The notes under the pieces: generated by a model
Told to the model about the DNA's origin: nothing
Databases searched by the model: none
The model's input: the letters and a program-made list of their open reading frames with translations, nothing else
Program-made: the position numbers and the translations under genes
NCBI RefSeq assembly: GCF_009936275.1
Contig: NZ_AP019797.1
Location: 2,463,890-2,527,889, forward strand
Origin: Rhodothermus marinus
Lineage (GTDB): Bacteria > Bacteroidota > Rhodothermia > Rhodothermales > Rhodothermaceae
Direction of reading: 5' to 3'
DNA: 64,000 nt
Shown: positions 26,629-34,950 of the stretch, in pieces
Numbering within the stretch: position 1 is the stretch's first letter
Layout: each line of letters begins with the position of its first letter

Positions 26629-28650
26629 CTACGCTTCGGAGCGGGCGGCTGACGATTCAGCGGGGGCCCCATCGCCGCCCGCCGTCACGTAGCGATCGCC
26701 AGGGAATTGCTTGATGTGCTCTTTCTGCACGGGCTTGCCCGTCCCCTTCGCGACGGGCGAAGCCTCGTGGATATAGTAATCGCGGTTAGGCAGCGTGTCG
26801 ACGTACCGCAACGTAGCCTGTGCGGCCCGACGCATGCTCTCGTCGGCGTTGCGCCGCAGCAGACCCAGGTTCTGCTGGATGCGGATTTCCAGCAGGTCGA
26901 ACAGGTGCTCGAAGGCGGCCCGGTCCTTTTCGAAGGCCACACCGGAGGCGCCTTTGCGGAGCTGGCGGTCCATGTCCGACAGCGCCGCGCTCAGCGCGAA
27001 CAGGTACATGGCGTTGTCGGCCAGGCGTGCCTGCTGCGCCTGCCGGGTCACGATGGCATCGCCCTCCCACTTGCTCAACAGCTTAAAGTAGTGCGAGTGC
27101 TGCTGCACCAGGCGGGCCAGACGGTCGGCCCAGGGGCGAAGGCTCGGGTGCACGCGGCGGATGCGGGGCGCTTCGGGCCGGATGCCGAGAAACAGCTCGG
27201 CCGCCAGCGGCAGTGCCCGCTTCAGCAGACGCGGGTTGAACGCATTACTGACAATGCGCTGCAGGTTCTCCACAGGCGACTGGTCGCGATCCCAGCCCAG
27301 CGCCTGCTTGATGGCCAGCATCTGCTCGGCAAGCTGCTTACCGCCATAGGCGAAGATGTAGGACTGCATCACCTCGTTCGCCCCCTCCACAATGCGATGA
27401 ATGCGGTGGTCGCGCCAGACCCGCTCCAGTTCGTTTTCGGTCATGTAGCCCTCGCCGCCCATGATCTGCATCGCCTCGTCGATCACCTCCCAGCCCATCT
27501 GCGAGCAGAAGACCTTGGCAGCGGCCGTCTCGATCATAATGTCTTTATCCTGACGGTCGAGCATGCCCGTGACCATGTAGAGCATGGCCCGCATGCCGTA
27601 GGTCAGGGCCGCCATCTTGGCGATCTTCTGCTGAATGGCCTCGAAGTCGGCAAGCGGACGGCCGAACTGGTAGCGGGTCTGCGCCCACTTCGTGCTCTGT
27701 TCCATGGCCCAGGTGGCCCCGCCCAGCACACCGGCCGAGAGCGTACAACGCCCGTAGTTGAGACAGCTCAACGCCACGTTCAGGCCTTTGCCCTCTTTGT
27801 AGAGCAGGTTCTCGCGCGGGACCTTCACGTTCGTGAAGCGGATGCGCGCCTGCCAGGTACCCCGGATGCCGGCCTTGCTGCGGTTCTTCTCGAACACGTC
27901 CACGCCCTCCATGTCGGGCGTGACGATCAGTGCCGTCACCCGGTCTTCTTCCTTGCCGGTCTTCGGGTTCTTCAGGCGCTGCTTGGCCATCACGGTCAGC
28001 ACTCCGGCGAGCGCGCCCGAGGTGGACCACTTCTTCTCACCGTTCAGGATGTAATACTGGCCGTCCTCGCTCAGCTCGCAGCGGGTCTGCTGGCCGGCCG
28101 CGTCCGAGCCCACGTTCGGTTCCGAAAGGCAGAAGGCGGCCAGTTTCTCCCGGGCGACGATCGGCAGATATTTCCGCTTCTGCTCCTCGGTCCCGAACAG
28201 CATGATGGCCTTACACCCGATCGACTGGTGGGCCGAGACGACCACGGCCGTCGAGGCGCAGTAGCGACCGATCAGCTCCAGCACGCGGTTGTAGCTGGTC
28301 ACGCCCAGCCCCAGACCGCCGTACTCCTCGGGGATGGTCAGGCCCATCACACCCATTTCGAAGAGGCGCTCCAGCACCCAGTCCGGGATGTACTGCTCCT
28401 GATCGATCAGAATGGAGGGATGTTCGTTTTTGAGGTAGGCTTCCAGCTCGGCCAGCAGGGCGTCACATTTTTCCCGCTCCTCTTTCGACTCCTCGGGATA
28501 CGGGAAGACCAGATCTTCCCGAAAACGTCCCCAGAACAGGTTTTTCATGAAGCCCATTTCTTCGGGCTCCGGGCCCAGCATGGCCTCGATTTCTTCGATC
28601 ATCCGGCGGTCCTGCGCCGAGATGCCTTTCAGACGACTCAGTAACGACAT
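26629..28650 (-). CDS. Acyl-CoA dehydrogenase, long (VLCAD/ACAD9-like) type
   Basis: This 673-aa FAD enzyme performs the first oxidation step of fatty-acid beta-oxidation. Family segments are LTIPEEYGGLGLGVTSYNRV, FCLSEPNVGSDAAGQ (substrate/FAD binding), GGEGYMTENELERVWRDHRI, and the catalytic base region IVEGANEVMQSYIF. The length is well above the usual 380-400 because of a C-terminal helical extension of about 200 residues like that of membrane-associated VLCAD. The start was chosen at MSLLSRLKG, which removes a non-conserved leader. It stands alone with pyrF diverging. Confidence 0.94.
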   Translation of the reverse strand: MSLLSRLKGISAQDRRMIEEIEAMLGPEPEEMGFMKNLFWGRFREDLVFPYPEESKEEREKCDALLAELEAYLKNEHPSILIDQEQYIPDWVLERLFEMGVMGLTIPEEYGGLGLGVTSYNRVLELIGRYCASTAVVVSAHQSIGCKAIMLFGTEEQKRKYLPIVAREKLAAFCLSEPNVGSDAAGQQTRCELSEDGQYYILNGEKKWSTSGALAGVLTVMAKQRLKNPKTGKEEDRVTALIVTPDMEGVDVFEKNRSKAGIRGTWQARIRFTNVKVPRENLLYKEGKGLNVALSCLNYGRCTLSAGVLGGATWAMEQSTKWAQTRYQFGRPLADFEAIQQKIAKMAALTYGMRAMLYMVTGMLDRQDKDIMIETAAAKVFCSQMGWEVIDEAMQIMGGEGYMTENELERVWRDHRIHRIVEGANEVMQSYIFAYGGKQLAEQMLAIKQALGWDRDQSPVENLQRIVSNAFNPRLLKRALPLAAELFLGIRPEAPRIRRVHPSLRPWADRLARLVQQHSHYFKLLSKWEGDAIVTRQAQQARLADNAMYLFALSAALSDMDRQLRKGASGVAFEKDRAAFEHLFDLLEIRIQQNLGLLRRNADESMRRAAQATLRYVDTLPNRDYYIHEASPVAKGTGKPVQKEHIKQFPGDRYVTAGGDGAPAESSAARSEA

Positions 28651-28829
28651 GGCTGCTGCAGGTTTGATTTTCCAGTAGAAAGCGCTTCCGGCGTTAACAA
28701 GCAAAAAAGGCGCCTGTTACGGACGCTTAAAGCCAACCTTCCAGCAAAAAGCAGGGTTCCGGCCTTCTCCATTAAAATTAAAAATCCGGATCTTTTCCGG
28801 CAATTCGCACGGACCATTGCCCGTCGTCG

Positions 28830-28837
28830 TATCTTTG
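28830..28837 (+). promoter_or_regulatory. TAnnTTTG promoter element for pyrF
   Basis: TATCTTTG lies 26 nt before the pyrF start codon and matches the Bacteroidota -7 consensus. It sits in the 213-bp divergent gap with the acyl-CoA dehydrogenase gene. Confidence 0.6.
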
Positions 28838-28863
28838 AGGTGAGTTTCAGAAGTTCTGTCGCC

Positions 28864-29682
28864 ATGACGTTTACCGACCGCCTGCGCACGCTGCAGCGTC
28901 GCAAACAGACCGTTCTGTGTGTGGGACTCGATCCGGATCCGGCCCGTCTTCCCCGGCCGCTTCGCGGCGAGTCGAATCCGGCCACGGCCGTGCGTACGTT
29001 CCTGCAGCAGATCATCGACGCCACCCGCCACGTGGCCTGCGCCTACAAGCTGAACCTGGCCTTCTTTGAAGCGCTCGGACGCGACGGCTGGCCGGTGCTG
29101 GAAGCGACGCTGCAGCACATGCCCGACGACGTCGTGACGATCGCCGACGGCAAGCGAGGCGACATCGGCTCGTCGGCTCGGTTCTACGCGCGCGCCGTGT
29201 TCGAGCTGCTGCCGTTCGACGCCTGCACGGTCTCGCCCTACATGGGGCGCGACGCGGTGGCGCCGTTTCTGGAGTACGAGGGACGCGCGGCTTTCGTGCT
29301 GACGCGCACATCCAACCCGGGCGCACGCGACTTTCAGGAGCGCCGCTGCGACGGCGAGCCGCTCTACCTGACAGTCGCCCGTGCCGTCGCCCGCTGGAAT
29401 CAGGAGCTGCCGGGCACGGCCGGTCTGGTGGTAGGCGCGACCGATCCCTATGCCCTGGCCGCCGTCCATCTGGCCTGTGCGGGACTACCGCTGTTGATTC
29501 CCGGCGTCGGTGCGCAGGGCGGCGCCATCGAACCCATCCTGCAGGTGGCGCGGCGCAGTCCGGTGCTGGTCAACAGCAGCCGGCAGATCCTCTACGCCTC
29601 GGACCGCAGCGATTTTGCCGAAGCAGCCGCCCGCGAGGCCGAAGCGCTTCGCGACCAGTTGCTGGAAGCCTGTCCGAGTTGA
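28864..29682 (+). CDS. pyrF: Orotidine-5'-phosphate decarboxylase (type 2)
   Basis: This 272-aa enzyme performs the last step of UMP synthesis. The type 2 active-site motif TIADGKRGDIGSSARFYA carries the Asp-Lys-Asp triad, and the N-terminal VLCVGLDPDP and C-terminal LIPGVGAQGG (phosphate binding) are conserved. The start was placed at the Met of MTFTDRLR, 26 nt after a good promoter element. carA/carB elsewhere in this window belong to the same pathway, but the genes are not adjacent. Confidence 0.95.
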   Translation: MTFTDRLRTLQRRKQTVLCVGLDPDPARLPRPLRGESNPATAVRTFLQQIIDATRHVACAYKLNLAFFEALGRDGWPVLEATLQHMPDDVVTIADGKRGDIGSSARFYARAVFELLPFDACTVSPYMGRDAVAPFLEYEGRAAFVLTRTSNPGARDFQERRCDGEPLYLTVARAVARWNQELPGTAGLVVGATDPYALAAVHLACAGLPLLIPGVGAQGGAIEPILQVARRSPVLVNSSRQILYASDRSDFAEAAAREAEALRDQLLEACPS

Positions 29683-29728
29683 CGTTGCAACGAGCGGCGT
29701 CCCGTGTCTTTCTACAAAAACGCCGCAC

Positions 29729-31006
29729 ATGCACGGGCGCCCTCCCGAAGCGCTGCTGCACGACCTGTGGGCCCACGGGCTGCTGGCCGCCCGGCCGCTC
29801 CGGACGACGGCGGGCGAATCGGTGCAGATTCTCCATACCGGCGAGGCCAACCCCGAGGCCGGTCCGGACTTTCTCGACGCCTGTCTGCTGATCGACGGCA
29901 CGCGCTGGTACGGAGCTGTCGAGCTGCACATCCGCTCCGCCGAATGGACGGCCCACGGCCATCACCGCGACCCGCGCTACAACAGCGTGATCCTGCACGT
30001 GGTGCTCGAAGCGGACGCCACCACCGGCCGCCTCCGCCGCGCCGACGGCACGCCGCTGCCCGAACTGGTGCTGGCGCCTTACCTTTCCCGACCGCTCCGG
30101 GAATTGCTTTACGCCTTTTACCGGCGTCCGCGTCTGCCGCTGCCCTGCGCCCCGCAGTGGAACGCCGTGCCGGAAGCCGTGCGCACATCCTGGCTCGAAG
30201 CGCTGGGCTGGCAACGATTTCGGGAGCGCGCCCACAACATTCGCCAGCGATGGCAGGAAGTCCCGCCCGATCAGGTGCTCTACGAGCTGCTCCTGACCGC
30301 ACTGGGGTATGTCCCCAATGCCGAGCCCATGCGGATGCTGGCCGAGCGGCTACCGCTGGCCGTGCTGCGTACGCTGCCCACCGCCGAGGACGTCGAGGCG
30401 GCCCTGCTGGGCGCGGCCGGCTTGCTGGAAGACCTTCATCCCGATCGGCTGCTTACGAGCGAGCGGTGCGAGATGCTGCGTGCCCGTTTCGCCCGGCTGC
30501 AACCGGAACTGAACGTCGCGCCTATGCCTACGCTGCTCTGGCAGCGCGGCGGATTGCGCCCGGCCAATCGTCCCGAGCGCCGTCTGTTGCAGGCGGCCGC
30601 CTGGCTGGCACCCGGCGGATGGTTGCGTCAGGATCCGATCGCCCCGCTCGAAGCGGCGCTTCAGCAACCGCAACCGCTAACCGCCCTGCGTCGGCTGCTC
30701 CGTCCATCCGGCACACGCGTTGCTCCAGGCCGACAGCGCCTTGACATTCTCTTGCTGAACGCGATCGTGCCCTTTCTGCTGGCACGCAACGCCTCGCTTG
30801 CGCCCCGGCTCATCTCGCTGCTGCAAGCCCTGCCTCCCGAGCGGGATCGGATCACCCGTCGCTTTGCCCGGTCGGGTTACCTTCCGCCCGATGCGTTTTT
30901 TTCGCAGGCCCTTCACCAGCTCTACCGAAAATATTGCCAGCCATTGCGCTGTCTGCAGTGTGCGATCGGACGCTATCTGATTGATTTTGATGCAGACAAT
31001 CCGTAG
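29729..31006 (+). CDS. DUF2851 family protein
   Basis: This 425-aa protein has the hallmark N-terminal part of the Bacteroidota family DUF2851: LHTGEANPEAGPDFLDACLL, WYGAVELHIRSAEWTAHGHH and DPRYNSVILHVVLEAD. The acidic/His content of this region hints at a metal-dependent enzyme, but no function is established to my knowledge. The C-terminal part ends in a Cys pair near LRCLQCAIG. The chosen ATG gives the usual family length. It starts 46 bp after pyrF in the same direction. Confidence 0.88.
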   Translation: MHGRPPEALLHDLWAHGLLAARPLRTTAGESVQILHTGEANPEAGPDFLDACLLIDGTRWYGAVELHIRSAEWTAHGHHRDPRYNSVILHVVLEADATTGRLRRADGTPLPELVLAPYLSRPLRELLYAFYRRPRLPLPCAPQWNAVPEAVRTSWLEALGWQRFRERAHNIRQRWQEVPPDQVLYELLLTALGYVPNAEPMRMLAERLPLAVLRTLPTAEDVEAALLGAAGLLEDLHPDRLLTSERCEMLRARFARLQPELNVAPMPTLLWQRGGLRPANRPERRLLQAAAWLAPGGWLRQDPIAPLEAALQQPQPLTALRRLLRPSGTRVAPGRQRLDILLLNAIVPFLLARNASLAPRLISLLQALPPERDRITRRFARSGYLPPDAFFSQALHQLYRKYCQPLRCLQCAIGRYLIDFDADNP

Positions 31007-31081
31007 GATTTTAGAAGTCACATTTTCAGTCGATTATTGAGGGGAGCATTGTGGGCCGTTAATTTGTTGCATCAAGAAGCT

Positions 31082-32026
31082 ATGCGTTCCTCCGGGCCGT
31101 CGTTGACTATGGAAAATCCCAGGACACCGTCGGGGTGGCCGGTGCCCGCCACTCGTTTTCAGGCGAACCTGAACGTTCGCTTCCCACCGCTTCCCCGCAC
31201 AGCCACCGAAGTGGCCCGCCTGCTCAGCGACGACACAGCCGAGCCCAACCTGGAAAAGCTGATCGAGATCGTCCACGCCGACCCCATCGTCACGCAGCTG
31301 GTGCTCCGACGCATCAACTCGGCGTACTACGGCCTGCGGCGACGCATCACCGAAATCCAGAAGGCCATCGCCCTGCTGGGCTTTCTGGAGGTCAGCAACA
31401 TCGTGCTGACGGCCGCCATGTTGCAACTGCGCGAGGCCGTCTCCAACCCCGAGCAGGAGCATATTTTCGAGGATCTGATGCGGCTGAGTGTCGGTGGCGC
31501 CGTTTATGCGCAGCGCCTGGCGCAGTGGCTGGGCCTCCCCTTTGCGCGTCGCGTTTTTACTACCGGTCTGCTGCATACCAGCGGTCGCCTGATTCTGCTC
31601 TATAACCGGCCCGACGACTACGAAGCGCTCTGGTACACGAACGAAGAAGGAGCCCTGCCATCGGCCGACGCCGAACGCACGATCTTCGGGGTCAGCTATC
31701 TGGAGTTGAACGAGCAGGCGGCGAAGGAGTGGAATTTGCCCGAGGAACTGGGAGTGGTGCTGGGGAAACTGGAGACACCGAAAGAGCTACCGACGCCCGA
31801 GCTGAAAACCCAGGCGGCCCTGGTGGCTACCGGAAGTGCTGTGGCCGAGCAACTCCACCTGGCGCACAAAGACACGGTACTGCTTCCCGAACAGGCCCGC
31901 CTGCTACTGGGCTACACGCTCACGGAAGTGCAGATCGTCGAGCGGCTTCTGTCCGAGCGCGATGAAGTGGAGCGCTACCTGCACATGCTGCTGAAAGGAA
32001 ACGGGCACGGAAACGACGAAGCCTAA
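31082..32026 (+). CDS. HDOD-domain protein
   Basis: This protein of about 314 aa has an HDOD domain (a catalytically dead relative of HD phosphohydrolases used in signalling) over residues 25-220: FPPLPRTATEVARLLSDD, IVHADPIVTQLVLRRINSAYYG, ITEIQKAIALLGFLEVSNIV. HDOD proteins act downstream of two-component systems or in cyclic-nucleotide signalling. No receiver or GGDEF domain is fused. Several upstream starts (including TTG) are possible. It ends in a CTAA shared with the stop of the convergent TonB-receptor gene. Confidence 0.87.
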   Translation: MRSSGPSLTMENPRTPSGWPVPATRFQANLNVRFPPLPRTATEVARLLSDDTAEPNLEKLIEIVHADPIVTQLVLRRINSAYYGLRRRITEIQKAIALLGFLEVSNIVLTAAMLQLREAVSNPEQEHIFEDLMRLSVGGAVYAQRLAQWLGLPFARRVFTTGLLHTSGRLILLYNRPDDYEALWYTNEEGALPSADAERTIFGVSYLELNEQAAKEWNLPEELGVVLGKLETPKELPTPELKTQAALVATGSAVAEQLHLAHKDTVLLPEQARLLLGYTLTEVQIVERLLSERDEVERYLHMLLKGNGHGNDEA

Positions 32027-34014
32027 ACCCATAGCTGCACGCCCAGCCGCAGCTCTCGACCGGGTCCGGGCAGTCCAAGTTGCGGCCAGACGGCCGTGTC
32101 CGTCACGTTATTGATCCGTACGAAGCCTTCCACCTGTCCTGAGGCAAGCGGTAACCGGTAGGCCAGCCGCACGTGGAGCAGCAGCGCATCGGGTAGCTCC
32201 TGCAGCCGATTCGCTTCGTCCAGCGCCCAGGCCCGTCCGCGATAGTGCAGCTGCACAAGCGGGGCCAGTCCGAGCCCCGGCAGGCGGCGAAGCGTGAGCG
32301 TCGCCAGCCATTCCGGCTTTTCGACCAGGGGCCGGTCGGGTCCCGGCAGAAACGCCCGGCTGCGGAGTCCGGCCACGTGTCCTTCCAGCGTCCAGCTCCG
32401 GAGAAAAGCCCATCCTCCTCGGACCTCCATACCGTAGACCCGGCTGCCTTCCAGATTGATCCGTTGCCGCTTGCGCTCGCCGTCGACGATCACGGTGCGC
32501 TGATCGATCGTATCGAACGTGCGATTTACATAGCCTACCACCTCGGCATAGCCCTGGCCTGTAGAGAAGCGCAATCCAGCCTCGGCCATCCAGATCGTCT
32601 CGGGACGAAGGCCAGGATTCACCAGAAATCGTCCCAGAGCTTCGCCGAATAGCTCTCGCATGGTGGGAAAGCGCACTTTGCGCGAAGCCGCCAGAAAGCC
32701 TTCCACACCTTTCGGCCAGCTACGCCGCAGCCCCACGCCCAGACTCCAGGCGCTCATGGGATCCCGCGGTGGCTTGTCGCCGGTTTCCGGTGTCAGCATG
32801 GCGTCGTAGCTGAAACCTGCCGATCCCTCAAGCCCGACGCCGAGGGGCTGCACCAGCTCGCCCCCCACACTCAGCAGGTGCTGCTGGTAATACAGCGTGG
32901 GCGGATGCACGGCGTCGGGGCGCCCGGCCTCGTCATATTCAAAATCTCGCTGGCCGTGACGGCTGCCCACCCAGTTGAGCGCCAGACGCACCTCTCCGTC
33001 GCCCACGGAGCGTCGACCCACCAGCCGTCCCCCTACCGTCCAGTCTTCGTCTTCTTCCCGGGCCTCGCGCGTTTCGTAGCGGACGTCCCGGTACTGGTCG
33101 ATATGCTGCCGGAACAGTCCGACCCAGAAGGCCCCCTCCAACACTCCGAACCGCGTGGTCCGCTCACCGCTCAGGATGGCCAGCGTATGTTGCTGCAGCG
33201 GATAACGCCAGTATCGCACCGACGAGACCAGCGGGTTCAGGTGGCTTTCCGGTGCCACGCCCTGCGCTCCCTGCAGGTGGAAAAGCGTCACGCCGATTCG
33301 ACGACCGGCCTGCCCCGTCTGAACGCGCGAGAGCAGATGGAAAAGCCTGCGATCCGTATTCGTGCGCAGGTCCGGATCCGGTTGACTGTAGGGCAGGTCT
33401 GCGTCGGGAAGCGGCAGGCCCCTGCGATAGGCGTAGCCAAGGCCCACCGTGTAGGCCAGACGTCCCGTGTGGGCCAGATGCACGGCGCTGGCCTGCACCG
33501 AAGCGGGCGCGCCGCCCCACATGCTCAGCTCGGTCAGCCGTCCCGGATGCGCCAGCAGACGCGAGCGCAGGCTGAGCACCCCGGCGGCCGCATTCGTGCC
33601 ATAGAGTACCGAGGCATTGCCGGGAATGAGCGTCACGCCGCCCAGCGCCGCGACGGGGACCAGATCCAGATCGTACCGGTAGTCCCAGGGAACGGTCAGC
33701 AAAGCACCATCCAGAAAGACGGCCACCTGTCGCTCGCCGCTACCCCGCGGATAGAAGAGCGTCTCGCCCCGCGAGTTCGTCTGCACCGACACACCGGGCA
33801 GCAGCGCGGCCGTCTCCGAAAGGCTTACGGCGTCTTCTACGGCCAGTTCGGCCAGCGACACGCGCCACACCGACGAGAACGATGCTTCCTGCTCCTGCTC
33901 CAGCGTGATCACGACCGGATCCAACGTGTAGGTCCGGATCGTGTCGGTGACCGGCTGCGCACCGGCCGGGCCGACCAGCAGCCAGAGTGCCCAGAACCGC
34001 TTCCAGTGCCGCAT
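32023..34014 (-). CDS. TonB-dependent outer-membrane receptor
   Basis: This 663-aa protein has a signal peptide (RFWALWLLVGPAGAQ), a TonB-box-like TYTLDPVVITLE, a plug domain (LPGVSVQTNSRGETLFYPRGSG, then VTLIPGNASVLYGTNAAAGV), and a 22-strand barrel ending in RLGVQLWV. The size matches BtuB/siderophore-type receptors and there is no SusC-like N-terminal extension. The ligand is unknown. It follows a lipoprotein gene by 34 bp. A perfect 6-bp hairpin covers its probable ribosome site. Confidence 0.92.
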   Translation of the reverse strand: MRHWKRFWALWLLVGPAGAQPVTDTIRTYTLDPVVITLEQEQEASFSSVWRVSLAELAVEDAVSLSETAALLPGVSVQTNSRGETLFYPRGSGERQVAVFLDGALLTVPWDYRYDLDLVPVAALGGVTLIPGNASVLYGTNAAAGVLSLRSRLLAHPGRLTELSMWGGAPASVQASAVHLAHTGRLAYTVGLGYAYRRGLPLPDADLPYSQPDPDLRTNTDRRLFHLLSRVQTGQAGRRIGVTLFHLQGAQGVAPESHLNPLVSSVRYWRYPLQQHTLAILSGERTTRFGVLEGAFWVGLFRQHIDQYRDVRYETREAREEDEDWTVGGRLVGRRSVGDGEVRLALNWVGSRHGQRDFEYDEAGRPDAVHPPTLYYQQHLLSVGGELVQPLGVGLEGSAGFSYDAMLTPETGDKPPRDPMSAWSLGVGLRRSWPKGVEGFLAASRKVRFPTMRELFGEALGRFLVNPGLRPETIWMAEAGLRFSTGQGYAEVVGYVNRTFDTIDQRTVIVDGERKRQRINLEGSRVYGMEVRGGWAFLRSWTLEGHVAGLRSRAFLPGPDRPLVEKPEWLATLTLRRLPGLGLAPLVQLHYRGRAWALDEANRLQELPDALLLHVRLAYRLPLASGQVEGFVRINNVTDTAVWPQLGLPGPGRELRLGVQLWV

Positions 34015-34019
34015 AACCC

Positions 34020-34035
34020 GCGCCCTTCAGGGCGC
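34020..34035 (-). promoter_or_regulatory. Hairpin over the ribosome site of the TonB receptor gene
   Basis: On the minus strand GCGCCC-TGAA-GGGCGC forms a perfect stem with a 4-nt loop, ending 5 nt before the ATG. The only purine-rich Shine-Dalgarno candidate (AAGGG) lies in the loop and 3' arm, so translation may depend on coupling to the upstream lipoprotein or on opening of the hairpin. Confidence 0.5.
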
Positions 34036-34048
34036 CGGTTGTTCGACT

Positions 34049-34597
34049 TCAGGAAAGTTGCGTGGCCAGATACCGCACCACCTGCAGCGGTGGGACGGCC
34101 TGCTCGTTCACCTGACGGGCATACTGCGGCGGCACCACATAGAAGAAGAACCGGGGCCCACTCGACGTGTAAGCCCGCGCCAGCAACGCCGGATTCACCC
34201 GCTGCGCGACCGCCCAGGCCACGTCCGCATACTGCTGCAGCAGTGCTTCATGACGCGCCGTAATGGCGCCCAGCGTGCGGTTGGCCCGACGATAATCGCC
34301 GGGATGGGCCGCCACCTGCTCTTTCCAGTGCTCGAACTCCAGCACAGCCCGCTGGTGCGCCTCCAGAATGGCCTCGTACTGCGCCACATAGGGTGCCAGC
34401 GTTTCGTCGCGGCGGGCCAGCAACCGCAACGCCTCCAGCTCGGCCAGCGCCTGCTCAAGGTCCTGCGCGACCTGCTCACTGGCCGCCTCGATCTGCATCA
34501 GCGTGAGCGCCACACCGCCCGGATAGCCGTAAAACCGGCACCCGGCCACGCTCACCAGCACCACAAGCAGTCCGATAAGTCCGGGGTATCGTTTCAT
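34049..34597 (-). CDS. Lipoprotein of unknown family
   Basis: This 182-aa protein has a lipoprotein signal (GLLVVLVSVAGC) and a mostly helical, Gln/Glu/Ala-rich body (QIEASEQVAQ-like register, ELEALRLLARRDETLAPY) that could form a helical hairpin. Its C-terminal region (SSGPRFFFYVVPPQYARQ) is more hydrophobic. I do not recognise the family. It is immediately upstream of the TonB-dependent receptor and probably in one transcript with it. The start was chosen at MKRYPG, before the signal. Confidence 0.75.
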   Translation of the reverse strand: MKRYPGLIGLLVVLVSVAGCRFYGYPGGVALTLMQIEAASEQVAQDLEQALAELEALRLLARRDETLAPYVAQYEAILEAHQRAVLEFEHWKEQVAAHPGDYRRANRTLGAITARHEALLQQYADVAWAVAQRVNPALLARAYTSSGPRFFFYVVPPQYARQVNEQAVPPLQVVRYLATQLS

Positions 34598-34662
34598 CGC
34601 CAGCAAACGATTTTGGTACAACGCCGTCTTCTCAGGCTGGAAATTTCCCAAAAAGACAGGTT

Positions 34663-34687
34663 AAAAGAAAAACGCGGCCGCCGTTTT
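34663..34687 (-). terminator. Putative terminator after the glg cluster
   Basis: On the minus strand a stem of about 7 bp (AAAACGG / CGTTTT with flanking pairs) is followed by TTTTTCTTTTAA, 24 bp after the 75-aa gene. The stem is partly AU, so the call is moderate. Confidence 0.5.
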
Positions 34688-34710
34688 GCCGAACTTTTCG
34701 CACGCCTCGT

Positions 34711-34938
34711 TCAGCTGCCCAGTGCAAAGCCTGCCTCGGGCCGCTCGGTCCCCTCGGCATTACGCGCCAGCCACTGGCGAAGCTGTTCGGCATCTTTTCC
34801 CTTGAGCCGGAGCGTGTAAAGCTCCGCGTTTTCCCTGCCCGGGATCGCAAAGGTTATTTCCAGCCCACCTTTATCTTCGCGGAAAAAGAGCACCCGCTCG
34901 ACGTTGATCGTGTAAGCACCGGCCCGTACCAGCAGCAT
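34711..34938 (-). CDS. Small conserved-looking protein downstream of glgC
   Basis: This 75-aa protein (starting MLLVRAGAYTINVERVLFF) has alternating hydrophobic strands and a C-terminal LRLKGKDAEQLRQWLARN helix, giving a compact alpha/beta look with no signal peptide or membrane segment. The family is unrecognised. It starts 12 bp after glgC in the same direction and is followed by a terminator, so it is the last gene of the glgA-glgC unit. Its coding use resembles its neighbours. Confidence 0.62.
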   Translation of the reverse strand: MLLVRAGAYTINVERVLFFREDKGGLEITFAIPGRENAELYTLRLKGKDAEQLRQWLARNAEGTERPEAGFALGS

Positions 34939-34950
34939 GACGTTCTCCGA

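Noticed and set aside
26707..28644. 645-codon antisense frame over the acyl-CoA dehydrogenase gene
   Set aside because: Mirror of a conserved dehydrogenase; no own motifs or ribosome site.
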